Of a stretch of DNA of 64,000 bases, positions 45,960 to 57,369 are shown piece by piece. The position numbers were made by a program, and so were the translations under genes. The DNA is from Ariolimax columbianus (Eukaryota; Mollusca; Gastropoda; Stylommatophora; Arionidae): contig JAVGWX010000019.1 in NCBI GenBank assembly GCA_036924085.1, forward strand, positions 3,498,141-3,562,140. Direction: 5' to 3'. The number at the start of each line of letters is the position of its first letter. The first letter of the stretch is position 1. The notes beneath the pieces are model-generated. The model saw only the letters and a program-made list of their open reading frames with translations. It did not search any database and was not told the DNA's origin.

Positions 45960-47460
45960 AGCAGAACTATATCACAGAAGGTACTCCACAACTTACAGAA
46001 GAAAGAAGAAATCTAAGACTGACAGGTATTGACTGCAGTAGCGATGGATACAGAGATTGCACTAGAGAAATCAGAAGACAGATCAGGAAAAACAAGAAAG
46101 AATTCATAACAAAGACTTGCAGAAAAATCGAAGTACTTCAACATTGGAAAGAACGAGAAACTTTCAGAGAAATCAGAAAACTGTGGAGAGAATTCCAACC
46201 AGGCAATTAATAACAAGAATGGTGACGTGATAACTGGGAACAAATATATTCTAGAAATATAGAAGGCATACTGTAGCGAAATGTACGACAACACAACCAA
46301 TAAATTAAGACTGTATAACCAATGATGAAGAGAGAGAAGCGAACCCACACTCAACAAGGTACGTGCAACAATTAAAGCGCTGAAGAAAGGTAAAACTCTA
46401 GGAGGAGACGCCATGACAGAACTAATACAGGTAAGAAAAGATGACATGGCAGCAGAACTGATACAGGTAGGAGGAGACGACATGACAGCAGAACTAATAC
46501 AGGAGTATACGACATGACATAACTAATACAGCTAGGAGGAGACGACATGACATAACTAATACAGCTAGGAGGAGACGATATGACAGAACTAATGCAGACA
46601 GGAGGAATTGACATGATATATCTAACACAGCTAGGAGGAGACGACATGACAGACCTAAGACAGCTAAGAGGAGATGACATGACATAACTAATACAGGCAG
46701 GAGTAGACGACATGACAGAACTAATACAGGCAGGAGTAGACGACATGACAAAACTAATACAGGCAGGAGTAGACGACATGACAAAACTAATACAAGAAGG
46801 AGGAGACGACATGATCGCAGAACTAATACAGGTAGGAGGAGACGGAATGATAGTAGAACTAATGCATGTAGGATGAGACGACATGAGAACAGATTAAATA
46901 CAGAAGGAGGCGACATAACAGCAGCCCTAATGCAGGAGGAGACGACATGATAGCAACACTAATACAGGAAGGAGGAGACGACATAATAGCAGAACTACTA
47001 CAGGCAGGAGGAGACGCAAGCATACACATAAACCACGCATTGTGCAAACATATTAGGTACTGCTCAGAATGGCCCGCAGAATGGAAAAGATCAGTCTATA
47101 TCTCCATACTAAAGAAAGATATTCTAAACGTATGCACTGACTACCGCACTATTACCCTGATAAGCCATGCCAGCAAGATATAATTACGTATTATCATGAA
47201 GGGACTAGAAATGAAAGCAGAATTTGAAATACATGAAATACGGGCAGGATTCAAACAAGCAGAGGAACAACAGATCACGTCTTCAATTTGAGAAACATCT
47301 TAGCAAAATGCAGAGAATACAATGCACATGTATATACATGCTTCATAAGTTATATCTTGGCTCTTTGATGACAAATGATGGGGACTGTGCAAGGGAAATG
47401 AGACGATTCTCCATAGCGATGCTGAAAATGAATAGTATGCAAAATGTGTGGCGCAATCAG
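45960..47460 (+). mobile_element. RTE-like LINE remnant with internal array
   Basis: The plus strand shows VRATIKALKKGKTLGGDAMT, the start of the RT domain, which normally continues PAE(L/M)....GG. It then runs into a tandem array of that segment. After the array come SEWPAEWKRSVYISILKKD, YRTITLISHASKI (RT block 1-2), EIHEIRAGFKQ-like and MTNDGDCAREMRRFSIAML (thumb). Upstream at 45.97-46.3 kb is lysine-rich, frameshifted linker sequence. Motifs A-C (the catalytic centre) are deleted. Confidence 0.85.
46405..47015. repeat. 33-bp minisatellite derived from RT codons
   Basis: About 18 copies of a unit with ACATGACAGAACTAATACAG and GAGGAGACG. In the LINE frame a clean copy reads MTELIQAGVDD, 11 residues, corresponding to the AE(L)I..GGDD segment of the host RT. 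Some copies hold stops (ACATAACTAA) or lose a base, so most of the array is no longer open. Confidence 0.93.
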
Positions 47461-47464
47461 TTCA

Positions 47465-48365
47465 GTTCAGTTCATCCCATAACCCATCAGGTCGTTGGGG
47501 CACACTTGAAGACACTCCCACAACTCCACGCCGTCTCTCTCTGACCGCTGCCGCCAGTCATGCCTAGCCGGGACGAAGGTTAGACCACTATGTGATGTCT
47601 GTCCATCACTTCCTTGGACATCCCGTCCTCTATCTCCTGGTACGGAACCCTGCAGTATCGAATTTGTAATTCCGCTGGACCTCGTCACGTGCCCAAACCA
47701 AGCCACCTTTCGTCATTTGATAGCTGTGAACAGATCATCAGAAGGCCCAGTCGCGTTTTCCACTCTCCGTCGAATTTCTATGTTCGTGACACGATCCTTA
47801 TTTATAACATTTAAGAGTCCTCTAAAGCAGCTCATAACCTTTGCATGTATTCTGCACTGGAAATCCACAGTAATGGTCCAAGTCTAACAAGCACACACAA
47901 ATACTGAGAGCACCAATGAGCGCATTAGTCTAACTTGTATGCTGAGGGCGAGCCGCTTATCCTGCCAAATGGGTTTCAAACATGTAAGCGCAGCTGTTGT
48001 CTGTGCTAGTCTGTCAATTATCTCAGACTGCGAGCCCTCATCACTGATCAGTGATCCCAGATACTTGAACCGGTGCACAACTTCGAGTTCCTGACTATTT
48101 GCTTTTATCACAGATATAAACCCTTCCGTGTTATTAGTCATCAGCTTCGTTTTCTCTGCATTTATCTTCATGCCATTGCTCTACGACGCTCTGTCCAATC
48201 TACTAATCATCTCCTGGAGTTCTGTTTCCGTGCCTGCCCGACCATCTTTATCATCTGCAAATCATAGTTTTGCAATCGTCTTCTCATCTTTTCTGACCGT
48301 ACCAACATGTTCCTCCAAGGCTGCCTCCATTATTCTTCCCAATAATACATCGATGACAATTATTG
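47465..48365 (-). mobile_element. LINE remnant, RT core to C-terminus (minus strand)
   Basis: From right to left: LLGRIMEAALEEHVGTVRKD (48.35-48.28 kb), then FADDKDGRAGTETELQEM (motif C FADD intact), then an open stretch 47884-48171 with MKINAEKTKLMTNN, VVHRFKYLGSLISDEGS and KPIWQDKRLALSIQVRLMRS. At 47.70-47.47 kb is WFGHVTRSSGI and ILQGSVPGDRGR (tail). Order and motifs are those of RTE/craniofacial-type endonuclease-RT proteins. The N-terminal half is missing and frameshifts separate the pieces. Confidence 0.9.
47884..48171 (-). pseudogene. Reverse transcriptase thumb fragment
   Basis: An open stretch of 95 codons carrying KINAEKTKLM (the block after FADD, with the conserved N..KT), FKYLGSLISDEG and LSIQVRLMRSLVLSVFV. 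It is the best preserved piece of the minus-strand LINE. The catalytic FADD lies just upstream in the same direction, separated by a stop. Confidence 0.9.
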
Positions 48366-48369
48366 TGGC

Positions 48370-49150
48370 ACGATGCTAACAAAGATTTAAAATTAAAAAT
48401 CCTCAGAACATACGTACTCCAGGTACCAATGTAGGGATGTGAGACATGGATCATCACACAAATATTAAGAAAGCATATCGGAGCTTTCGAGATAAAATGC
48501 CACAGGAGAATCCTTAAAATACCTTGGGTAAAGAAATTAACCATCCTGCAAGATGTGAGTGTCGAAGAGAATTGGCTTATAAACCATGTTACGTCTCGTA
48601 AACTGAGGTTTTTCGGCAACATGACGTTCTGGAAAAAGCGGTTCTGGAGGGCATTGTGCCAGGTAGACGAGACAGGGGTCGACCAAAGCGTAGATGGACA
48701 CAAGACATCAAGGACACCCTAAACATGAACATTGAGCAGGCGAGTAGACTGACCGCTGATCGAGGCATCAATGACACCCTAAACATGAACATGGAGCAGG
48801 CGAGTAGACTGACCGCTGATCGAGACATCAAGAACACCCTAAACATGAACATGGAGCAGGCGAGTAGACTGACCGCTGGTCGAGACATCAAGAACACCCT
48901 ACACGTGAACATGGAGCAGGCCAGTAGACTGACCGCTGGTCGAGACATCAAGAACACCCTAAACATGAACATGGAGCAGGCGAGTAGAGTGGCTGCTGGT
49001 CGAGTAGGCTGACCGCTGATCGAGACATCAATGACATCCTAAACATGAACATGGAGCAGGCGGGTAGAGTGGCTGCTGATCGAGTAGACTGACTGCTGAT
49101 CGAGGTTCCAATCGAATGGCTCTGACGACAGCGCCGTTCTGCCAAGGACA
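48370..49150 (+). mobile_element. RTE-like LINE C-terminal remnant with expanded tail
   Basis: Plus-strand frames read GCETWIITQ, FEIKCHRRILKIPWVKK, then RKLRFFGNMTF and RDRGRPKRRWTQDIKDTLNM, the thumb-to-tail order of an RTE-like LINE. The DIKDTLNM...EQASRLTADR segment is then tandemly repeated. It starts where the minus-strand LINE ends, so the two fragments abut head to head with overlapping domain content. Confidence 0.85.
48696..49110. repeat. 60-bp minisatellite derived from LINE tail codons
   Basis: Six to seven copies, period exactly 60 bp, with CATGAACATGGAGCAGGCGA and GACCGCTGATCGAGACATCA. Each encodes 20 residues, DIKNTLNMNMEQASRLTADR, corresponding to the DI.....(M)...A..L..DR tail of the host LINE. 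Codons stay open over the first five copies; the sixth has a 15-bp duplication. Confidence 0.97.
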
Positions 49151-49414
49151 TGCCATATGATGATGATTTCTTGGAGAATACTTGGCGTCTCTACACGTCT
49201 TAGATTCCACTGGACATTGGTTGAAGAGGTCCTGACAACACCAAGAGAAATACGGAGACGGCTCGATCCACAGTCTGGATGTACCTTGACCTATCAGATG
49301 TATGAGATCAACTTCCGGTCATCCCATTATTGGGCAACGTTCAAGATGGCTGTGTTTGGTGTTTGGTTTTTGGTGTTTGGTTTTTGGTGTTTGGTGTTTG
49401 GTTCGCTCTGACCA

Positions 49415-49585
49415 GTGCGTCGATTAGCGGGTTGCATTAACTTTCCTCACATCCTGAGCGTGCTAACGAGGATGGCCGGGGTCCTCCAGGATATTCTGAT
49501 TTGCTTGACTTCATGTGCGTGACCCTCACTACTACGGGGATTACATCGCTCCCTATATCATAAGCCAGACTGCCATGAACTAGCC
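49415..49585. mobile_element. Partial copy of the 348-bp dispersed repeat
   Basis: Aligns with 40.20-40.37 kb over about 170 bp in the same orientation: GATTAGCGGGTTGCA, GAGCGTGCTAACGAGGATGG, GCGTGACCCTCACTACTACG. Ends and termini are not defined. Confidence 0.6.
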
Positions 49586-49844
49586 TGCTGTCACTCCGTT
49601 GGCAATCATCATTACATGGCGCCTGGCACCAAGTCAAAGGTGACTTTCTGGTAAGTATCACCATATTGTTTGGGGCTACTGTGGGCGGATTAACTCTATG
49701 CACTTATAAGACAATCCGAGCAGACGACACGGGAAGACTGAAACCTAGTCATTTCAACAGTTGTCGAATTGTATATAAAAGAGGTAAGAACTAGTTTTCA
49801 CAAATAATTCCTGTAATTATTATTGTTTCTTTGTGTTTCTCTGT

Positions 49845-49925
49845 GGTCGAGAGGTAAGGCACTAATGTCCTAAAAATCGATGACCGGAAACGGCGGGAGT
49901 TCGAGTCCTGCAGGTATCCAGCGAC
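49845..49925 (+). other. tRNA-like sequence (Ser/Leu type), possible SINE head
   Basis: TGGTCGAGAGGTAAGGC resembles a class II tRNA D-arm and A-box; GGGAGTTCGAGTCCTGC resembles the T-arm and B-box. Between them lie an anticodon-like stem and a GACCGGAAACGGC segment that could be a long variable arm. Stems are imperfect and the acceptor ends do not pair well, so this is a tRNA pseudogene or the head of a SINE rather than a working tRNA gene. Confidence 0.5.
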
Positions 49926-49929
49926 CCCT

Positions 49930-50340
49930 TTTATCAAAGAGGTAGAACCAGAGTGTCTGCATCATGAATTACCTCCAGTCATTTTGACTTAATTCTTGCC
50001 CCTGACCCGAGATAGCTCGGGACCAGAGAGCCATGTTGATGACCAGCGCACTATAATCCAACAACAGCTTAAGTTACAACATCAAGACAACAACCCTCTG
50101 ATAATGTCGCCTTTATGGCTGGCAACAGGCAACGAACTTAGAATGGTAAGCACGCTGACGGTTCCTGTAACACGCTTGGTGTATACACTCGTGATCAGTC
50201 CTCTCATTCTTTCCTCTGTCCTCAAATCCAGACTTGCAATAATGTCAAGATAATTGACGGTCAGATGAAAACCATTACAGAAAGTCAAGACGGGGCTTAC
50301 AGCTCGTGCCATACAGAACAGGAAGTGTGTTACCATAGGA
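49930..50340. other. Unassigned sequence
   Basis: Follows the tRNA-like head and may include its SINE body, but I cannot define an end. Confidence 0.4.
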
Positions 50341-50344
50341 AATG

Positions 50345-50870
50345 TGGAACACATCATTCACAAGCGAAGGCGCTGTCATCTTATCATGCACACGCGAAGG
50401 CGCTGTCATCTTTTCATGCATACACGAATGGGCTGTCATCTCATCGTGCATACAAGAATGTAATGTCATCGTATCGTGCACGCAAGAATGTAATGCCATC
50501 TTATCGTGCATTCAAGAATGTAATGTCATCTTATCGTGCACACATGAATGTAATGTCATCTTATCGTGCACACATGAATGTAATGTCATCTTATCGTGCA
50601 CACATGAATGTAATGTCATCTTATCGTGCACACATGAATGCAATGTCATCTTATTATGCATACAAGAATGTAATGGTATTTTATCCTGCATACAAGAATG
50701 TAATGTCATCTTATCCTGCATACAAGAATGTAATGTCATCTTATCCTGCATACAAGAATGTAATGTCATCTTATCGTGTAAACAAGAATGTAATGTCATC
50801 TTATCGTGCACGCAAGAATGTAATGTCATCTTATTATGCATACAAGAATGTAATATCCTCTTCTCAAATC
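50345..50870. repeat. 30-bp minisatellite
   Basis: About 17 copies with core AATGTAATGTCATCTTATCG and TGCACACATG or TGCATACAAG. The period is exactly 30 bp, so frames on both strands stay open without being genes. Confidence 0.98.
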
Positions 50871-50909
50871 ATGGCATTTCATAAAAAGTGAAAGTTATTC
50901 TGAGGACCG

Positions 50910-50975
50910 TGGGGCCGATTGGTTCCGATTCCTGCCTGCTGACAAGGAAGGCAGAGGATCGAATTCCCCGTAAAG
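50910..50975 (+). other. tRNA-like sequence, possible SINE head
   Basis: GTGGGGCCGATTGGTTCCGA (A-box-like) is followed by GAGGATCGAATTCCCCG (B-box-like, close to GGTTCGAATCC) at a spacing suitable for a tRNA-derived promoter. Downstream, AGTGGCGTAGCGGCCTGTGG at 51030 could be part of the body. No target duplication was found. Confidence 0.4.
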
Positions 50976-50979
50976 CATA

Positions 50980-51360
50980 TCTTGTTTGTCTGTTGGAGGT
51001 GAAATAGAAATAGCAACTGACGCGACGAAAGCAGTGGCGTAGCGGCCTGTGGGGCCTGCGGGTCTCAGCTTAAAATAACACTTGACTACCCCAGCAATGG
51101 GGATAAAGTCGTAGGACATTTTTTTTCTCTAAAGACGACAGTGCCCAGCCGAAATGACGACCAACTATTGTGGACAATCACACCTTCGTTGTGTCAGCGA
51201 CATGAAACGACGAGAAACGAAGACTGGTACTTCCTTATCTTACTGTACCAGCAGATTCAGCTAGATCGGTTGGCTAGTTCAGAAACAGCAACTTGCAAAG
51301 GTCCGTTAGGGTTTAATTGTAACTATGTGTTATCATAAGCGCCATGTCTTTCGTGTGTTC
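50980..51360. other. Unassigned sequence
   Basis: Possible SINE body at the left; otherwise nothing recognised before the 19-bp array. Confidence 0.4.
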
Positions 51361-51367
51361 AAGTCGG

Positions 51368-53965
51368 GTTGTTGTATGTTGTTGGTGTTGTTGTATGTTG
51401 GTGACGTTGTTGTATGTTGGTGGCGTTGTTGTATGTTGGTAGCGTTGTTGTATGTTGGTGGTGTTGTTGTATGTTGGTGGTGCTGTTGTATGGTGGTGTT
51501 GTTGTATGTCGGTGGTGTTGTTGTATGTCGATGGTGCTATTGCATGTCGATGGTGCTGTTGTATGTCGGTGGTGTTGTTACGTTTTAGTGGTGTTGTATG
51601 TCGGTGGTATTGTTGTATGTCGGTGGTGTTGTTACGTTTTAGTGGTGTTGTATGTTGGTGTTGTTTTATGTTGGTGGTGTTGTTGTATGTTGGTGGTGTT
51701 GTTGTATGTTGGTGATGTTGTTGCATTTCAGTGGTGTTGTTGTATGTTGGTGTTGTTTGTATGTTGGTGGTGTTGTTGTATGTCGGTGGTGTTGTTGTAT
51801 GTAGGTGGTGTTGTTGTATGTCGGTGGTGTTGTTACGTTTTAGTGGTGTTGTATGTTGGTGTTGTTGTATGTTGGTGGCGTTGTTGTATGTGGGTGGTGT
51901 TGTTGTATGTCGGTGGTGTTGTTGTATGTCGGTGGTGTTGTTGTATGTTGGTGGTGTTATTGTATGTTGGGGGTGGTGTTGTTACATTTTAGTGGTGTTG
52001 TTGTATGGGGGGTGGTGTTGTTGTATGTTGGTGGTGTTGTTGTATGTTGGTGGTGTTGTTGTATGTTGGTGGTGTTGTATGTTTCTGGTGTTGTTGTATG
52101 TCAGTGTTGTTGTATGTCGATGGTGTTGTTGTATGGTGGTGGTGTTGTTGTATGTTGGTGGTGTTGTTGTATGTTGGTGGTGTTGTTATATGTTGGTGGT
52201 TTTGTTGTATGTTGGTGGTGTTGTATGTTGGTGGTGTTGTTGTATGGGGGTGGTGTTGTTGTATTTCGGTGTTGTTGTATGGTGCTGGTGTTGTTGTATG
52301 TCGGTGTTGTTGTATGTCGGTGTTGTTGTATGGGGGTTGTGTTGTTGTATGGTGGTGGTGTTATTGTATGTTGGTGGTGTTGTTGTATGGTAGTGGTGTC
52401 GTTGTATGGTGGTGGTGTTGTTGTATGTTCGTGGTGTTGTTGTATGGTGGTGGTGTTGTTGTATGTCGGTGTTGTTGTATGGTGGTGGTTTCATTGTATG
52501 GTGGTGGTGTTGTTAAATGTTGGTGGTGTTGTTGTATAGTTATGGTGTTGTTGTATGGTGGTGGTGTTGTTGTTGTATGTCGGTGTTGTTGTATGTTGGT
52601 GGTGTTGTTGTATGGTGTTGTTGTATGGTGGTGGTGTTGTATGTCGGTGTTGTTGTATGGTGGTAGTGTTGGTGTATATTGGTGGTATTGTTGTATGGTG
52701 GTGGTGTTGTTGTATGTCGGTGTTGTTGTATGGTCGTGGTGTTGTTGTATGTCGGTGTTGTTGTATGGTGGTTGTGTTGTTGTATGTCGGTGTTTTTGTA
52801 TGGTGGCGGTGTTGTTGTATGTTGGTGGTGTTGTTGTATGTCGGTTTTTTTGTTTGGTGGTGGTGTTTTTGTATATCGGTGTTGTTGTTGTATGTCGGTG
52901 TTGTTGTTGTATGTCGGTGTTGTTGTATGGTGGTGGTGTTGTATGGTGGTGGTGTTGTTTTATGTCGGTATTGTTGTATCGTGGTGGTGTTATTGTATGG
53001 TGGTGGTGTTGTTCTATGTCGGTGTTGTTGTATAGTTGTGGTGTTGTTGTATGTCGGTGTTGTTGTATGGTGGTGGTGTTGTTGTATGTCGGTGTTGTGG
53101 TTGTATGGTGGTGGTGTTGTATATTGGTGGTGTTGTTGTATGGTGGTGGTGTTGTATGTTGGTGTTGTTGTTGTATGGTGGTGGTGTTGTATATTGGTGG
53201 TGTTGTTGTATGATGGTGTTGTTGTATGCCGGTGGTGTTGTTGTATGTCGGTGTTGTTGTATGGTGGTGGTGTTGTTGTATATTGGTTGTGTTGTTGTAT
53301 GGTGGTGGTGTTGTTGTATATTGGTTGTGTTGTTGTATGGTGGTGGTGCTGTTGTATGTCGGTGTTGTTGTATGGTGGTGGTGTTGTATGGTTGTGGTGT
53401 TGTTTTATGTCGGTGTTGTAGTATCGTGGTGGTGTTGTTGTATGGTGGTGGTGTTGTTGTATGTCGGTGTTGTTGTATAGTTGTGGTATTGTTGTATGTC
53501 GGTGTTGTTGTATGGTGGTGGTGTTGTTGTATGTCGGTGTTGTGGTTGTATGGTGGTGGTGTTGTATATTGGTGGTGTTGTTGTATGGTGGTGGTGTTGT
53601 ATGTTGGTGTTGTTGTTGTATAATGGTGGTGTTGTATATTGGTGGTGTTGTTGTATTATGGTGTTGTTGTATGTCGGTGGTGTTGTTGTATGTCGGTGTT
53701 GTTGTATGGTGGTGGTGTTGTTGTATATTGGTTGTGTTGTTGTATGGTGGTGGTGTTGTTGTATATTGGTTGTGTTGTTGTATGGTGGGGGTGGTGTTGT
53801 TGTATGTCGGTGGTGTTGTTGTATGTTGGTGGTGTTGTTGTGTGTTAGTGGTGGAGTTAAATTTAGTGGTGTTGTATGTTAGTGGTATTGTATGTTATTT
53901 GTGTTGTATGTTAGTGGTGCTGTATGTTAGTGGTGTTGTATGTTAGTGGTGCTGTTACACGTTAG
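51368..53965. repeat. 19-bp minisatellite, 2.6 kb, with 445-bp higher-order repeat
   Basis: About 137 copies of GGTGTTGTTGTATGTTGGT, with TATGGTGGT, TATGTCGGT and shorter variants. From about 52.93 to 53.82 kb a 445-bp block is duplicated in tandem: TTGTGGTTGTATGG, TATTGGTTGTGTTG and TATCGTGGTGG each recur 445 bp apart. Because 19 is not divisible by three, all plus frames carry the same permuted residues and open frames reach 402 codons; none is a gene. Confidence 0.98.
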
Positions 53966-56100
53966 TCGTGTTCTACCGATTAATTGGTATCGACTTTTCT
54001 GCAGGTTAATCGTCTTCTATAATGGCTAATTCTAGTTTGTGTTTGTACTATTGCTAATCATGGTGACGTATTAGTTCACGTACCTAAATCTTACCTGAAC
54101 CTCAAACTTAAACTTAAACCTGTGACAAAACTTAACTTAACTTAACGCCTTTATACTAGTTTAAAGGACCATACATTGTCGGTATACAACCAGCTTCTCG
54201 AAGGGTCATTTAACCGATGTGCGAGTCCATTGTATAAGTCTCAAACTATATGGCTAGGCAGACCCGCAGTAGCCGACTATATGATTCCGTTGTTGGGTAG
54301 AAAAGTCATGGGCCACATCTCTGTCACCTAGAATTCCCAAGACCTAATCGCTCATGGAAACCCAATAATAACAATATGAAGAAGATAAATGTGAGTACAT
54401 TCCAGAAATACACTCTACATCGCTCACATCAACAGAAAGGTGAATCAAGTTTGTTTTCTTGTGGGTCAGAAGAAGAAAATGAAGGCAACGAAGAGGATGA
54501 AGAGGAATAGCCCCTAGTCTCTTTCTTATTTTGATCACCTCATAAAATAGTTGTCTGCCAGCCATCTTGTAATACAATCGTAGAGCCTCAATTTCTCTTC
54601 TCCTGCCAATGATCTATATTAGCCTGATAAAAGCCAGCCCTTTGAGCGTGAACTATGTTAGAAGTTAGTGCTTAAACATGATGGCACTCCTGGTGGTTGA
54701 TTCTGTCTGGTCCGTCCTGCAATTTCAAAGTTATTGCAGCTGTATAACGTGTTGGAACATTGTTATACCACCGGCTCTAATGTTACCAATTTGAAGAAAT
54801 CAGTTTCTAAACTGAGGTGAAATGTTGGAGAAATAGATCCGATCTGTTTTATCAGGAGTGATACCAGATGTATCAAAGGATAACATAATATATCAGATAT
54901 GTATGAGCAGAAATGGTATCAAATTTTTAAAAGGGTAAAGGGATAGATCAAAGCTGTATGAATATACTGACATCAGGTTTAGGGAAGAGTAAAAGAAAAA
55001 TCAGATTTGTAAGAAACAAGAAAGGAGACCAGATCGAAAAGACAATTATGTTCCTATCACAGAAGAGATGGATTGTGAAGGGAAACTATTACATTGAGTT
55101 GCAGTCTTCACTTGCAGATATCTTCTATTTTCCGTTGTGCCACATTCGCTATTTGTTTGGCTCGCTGTTTCCTTGTGTAATGTTTTTGTGTGTCTAGTCC
55201 CCTATGAAAGTCTTTGTTCTCATACACAATAGACTATTACCGTTGTTTGTGCTTCCTCTGCTTTTCTTAAGGAAACCCACTGTAATATTGAAACACTTTA
55301 ATCTTGGTTTTTAGTGAAGCAGAAATAGGCCCTGATGACGTGTGGGATCAACATTTGTTTGAATTTATGCGCTTGTTATTTTGGTGGAGTGTCGTGTTGT
55401 TTACCAAATCTTTACCAAGTCCGTTAGTCCATTTGTGCGATAAAGTGGATAATTTTGCAAGCAATATCGGATGGCAGTGTGTTTACTGAAATGTCACAGG
55501 CCGCCCCAAAATGACATAAATAAACTAAACAGAGAAGAACAGATCTATCTGTCAGCTCCGACCAGTACACACCATAGTCAATAGCCACTTTAACCGGATC
55601 AGACGTCAGTACCTGCCCAGCGCAGACATTGCTCTTACCCTGGTGGAACAGTTAGACACGTATGCATTAAATGCAAAGTTCTTGCTATGAGAAAAATATT
55701 TTAACAAATGCCACCGAAGCTCGTCAATATACTGTATACACAGTGAGCAGCTGAAGTAGACTTGTATTTATGTAAGAATGGCATTGGGCTGCCAAGAGCA
55801 GACTTGTTCAGCAGATATGGGATAGCATCAACTTACATGTAAGACAACTGAGGCTTCACCTGTTGCAGTATATATATAACATGTTCGGCCTGTTTCCATT
55901 GCCTCACCAGAGTTCGTATCGTCACTGAATCAAGTTGCGTGCCTGGTGTCAGTGTTCAGGGTTAGATCCCATCGAGAGAATTCTAACGTTCTTCTTCTTC
56001 TTGTAACTTGAAGCATCTCTGCATATGTTTTGTGGGTGTTCCATACCTCGCAGCGTATGTCCCAGTGGTGATACTGTGTGTCGTTGGGTGGATGTTTCTC
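53966..56100. other. Unassigned region
   Basis: About 2.1 kb with no array and no recognised protein signature. Frames of 61-79 codons (for instance 54958-55197 plus) lack a family match and look like chance. It is one of the longest stretches here that could hold single-copy DNA. Confidence 0.5.
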
Positions 56101-56104
56101 GTCT

Positions 56105-56600
56105 GCTGAAGTGTAGATTAGATGATGCTGAAGTGTAGATTAGATGATGCTGAAGTTTAGATTATATGATGCTGAAGTGTAGATTAGATGCCGCTGAAGT
56201 GTAGATTAGATGATGCTGAAGTGAAGATATGATGATACTGAAGTGTAGATTAGATGATACTGAAGTGTAGATTAGATGATGCTGAAGTTTAGATTAGATG
56301 ATGCTGAAGTGTAGATTAGATAATGCTGAAGTGAAGATATGATGATACTGAAGTGTAGATTAGATGATACTGAAGTGTAGATTAGATGATGCTGAAGTGT
56401 AGATTAGATGATGCTGAAGTGTAGATTAGATGATGCTGAAGTGTAGATTAGATGATACTGAAGTGTAGATTAGATGATGCTGAAGTGTAGATTAGATGAT
56501 GCTGAAGTGTAGATTAGATGATGCTGAAGTGTAGATTAGATAATGCTGAAGTGTAGATTAGATGATGCTAAAGTGTAGATTAGATGATGCTGAATGAACA
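56105..56600. repeat. 22-bp minisatellite
   Basis: About 22 copies with core GATGCTGAAGTGTAGATTAG. A multi-unit block containing GAAGTGAAGATATGATGATA occurs twice near 56.22 and 56.33 kb. Confidence 0.97.
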
Positions 56601-56604
56601 TCAT

Positions 56605-57365
56605 AATATAGTTCTTGTTTGTCAGTAGAACTCTAGACTGATAGTTCTGGACCATCGGATGATTACAAAAGGACATACAGTTCTAGAAATGACGTTAACA
56701 AACTTAAATAGCAATTGAATACAGATAGCTACCAAATATATAAAAAAGAAATGCACACCAAAATCAAAACAAGATCAAGCGATGCCATCTTTATAATAAA
56801 TTCCAGATTTTCACTAGGAACATTAATACCTGTGGTACATCCCGCCAACGGAACACCTATTTGAGCTCTGTTCATCAAACACTAGTGAAAGGGCTAACAT
56901 GTGTCAACAGCCAATGTCCTTCCATGACAAAAACTGTTCGACAGTGTGCAGAGTCTTGAGCTGGCTGCTACCTTTGTTAAAGTCATTACAGTAGAGATCT
57001 GAAGGTAAACAAATGAAAAATAATATTAATAAAAATAATATAAAAAGAAGAGAAGAAGAAGGAAGAAGACGGAGAAGAAAAATGCCAAACTGAAAACGTT
57101 AAGGCAATCACCGACAATCACACACAAAAACAACGATGAACAAACAAACGAGACGAGGACAATAAACAAGAGAGATGCCATTTTACTTCGACTTTTTGAA
57201 AGAATCCAATTGATAGCAAAAAATACTGATTATCATATGCTGAAGCCGGACCAAACATTAAGCCAACTTGTATAATACACATCAGGGCACAGAAAAATAT
57301 CATTTTTCTTGGTTAAGCTGTTATAACAAAAATAGGGTTGGAGCACAGTGTCGTAGCGAGCAAAA
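56605..57365. other. AT-rich unassigned sequence
   Basis: A GAAGAAG-rich patch near 57.04-57.08 kb; no gene or element recognised. Confidence 0.5.
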
Positions 57366-57369
57366 TTAT

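Noticed and set aside
47465..49150. A single LINE with 5' inversion (twin priming)
   Set aside because: Both strands contain the thumb-to-tail region, so domain content overlaps and two elements are needed.
51414..53946. Open frames up to 402 codons, Cys/Val/Leu-rich
   Set aside because: Products of the 19-bp array, equivalent in all plus frames; no non-repeat coding sequence is attached.
54958..55197. 79-codon frame, possible small gene
   Set aside because: No family resemblance, start context or splice-linked neighbours; length expected by chance in AT-rich DNA.
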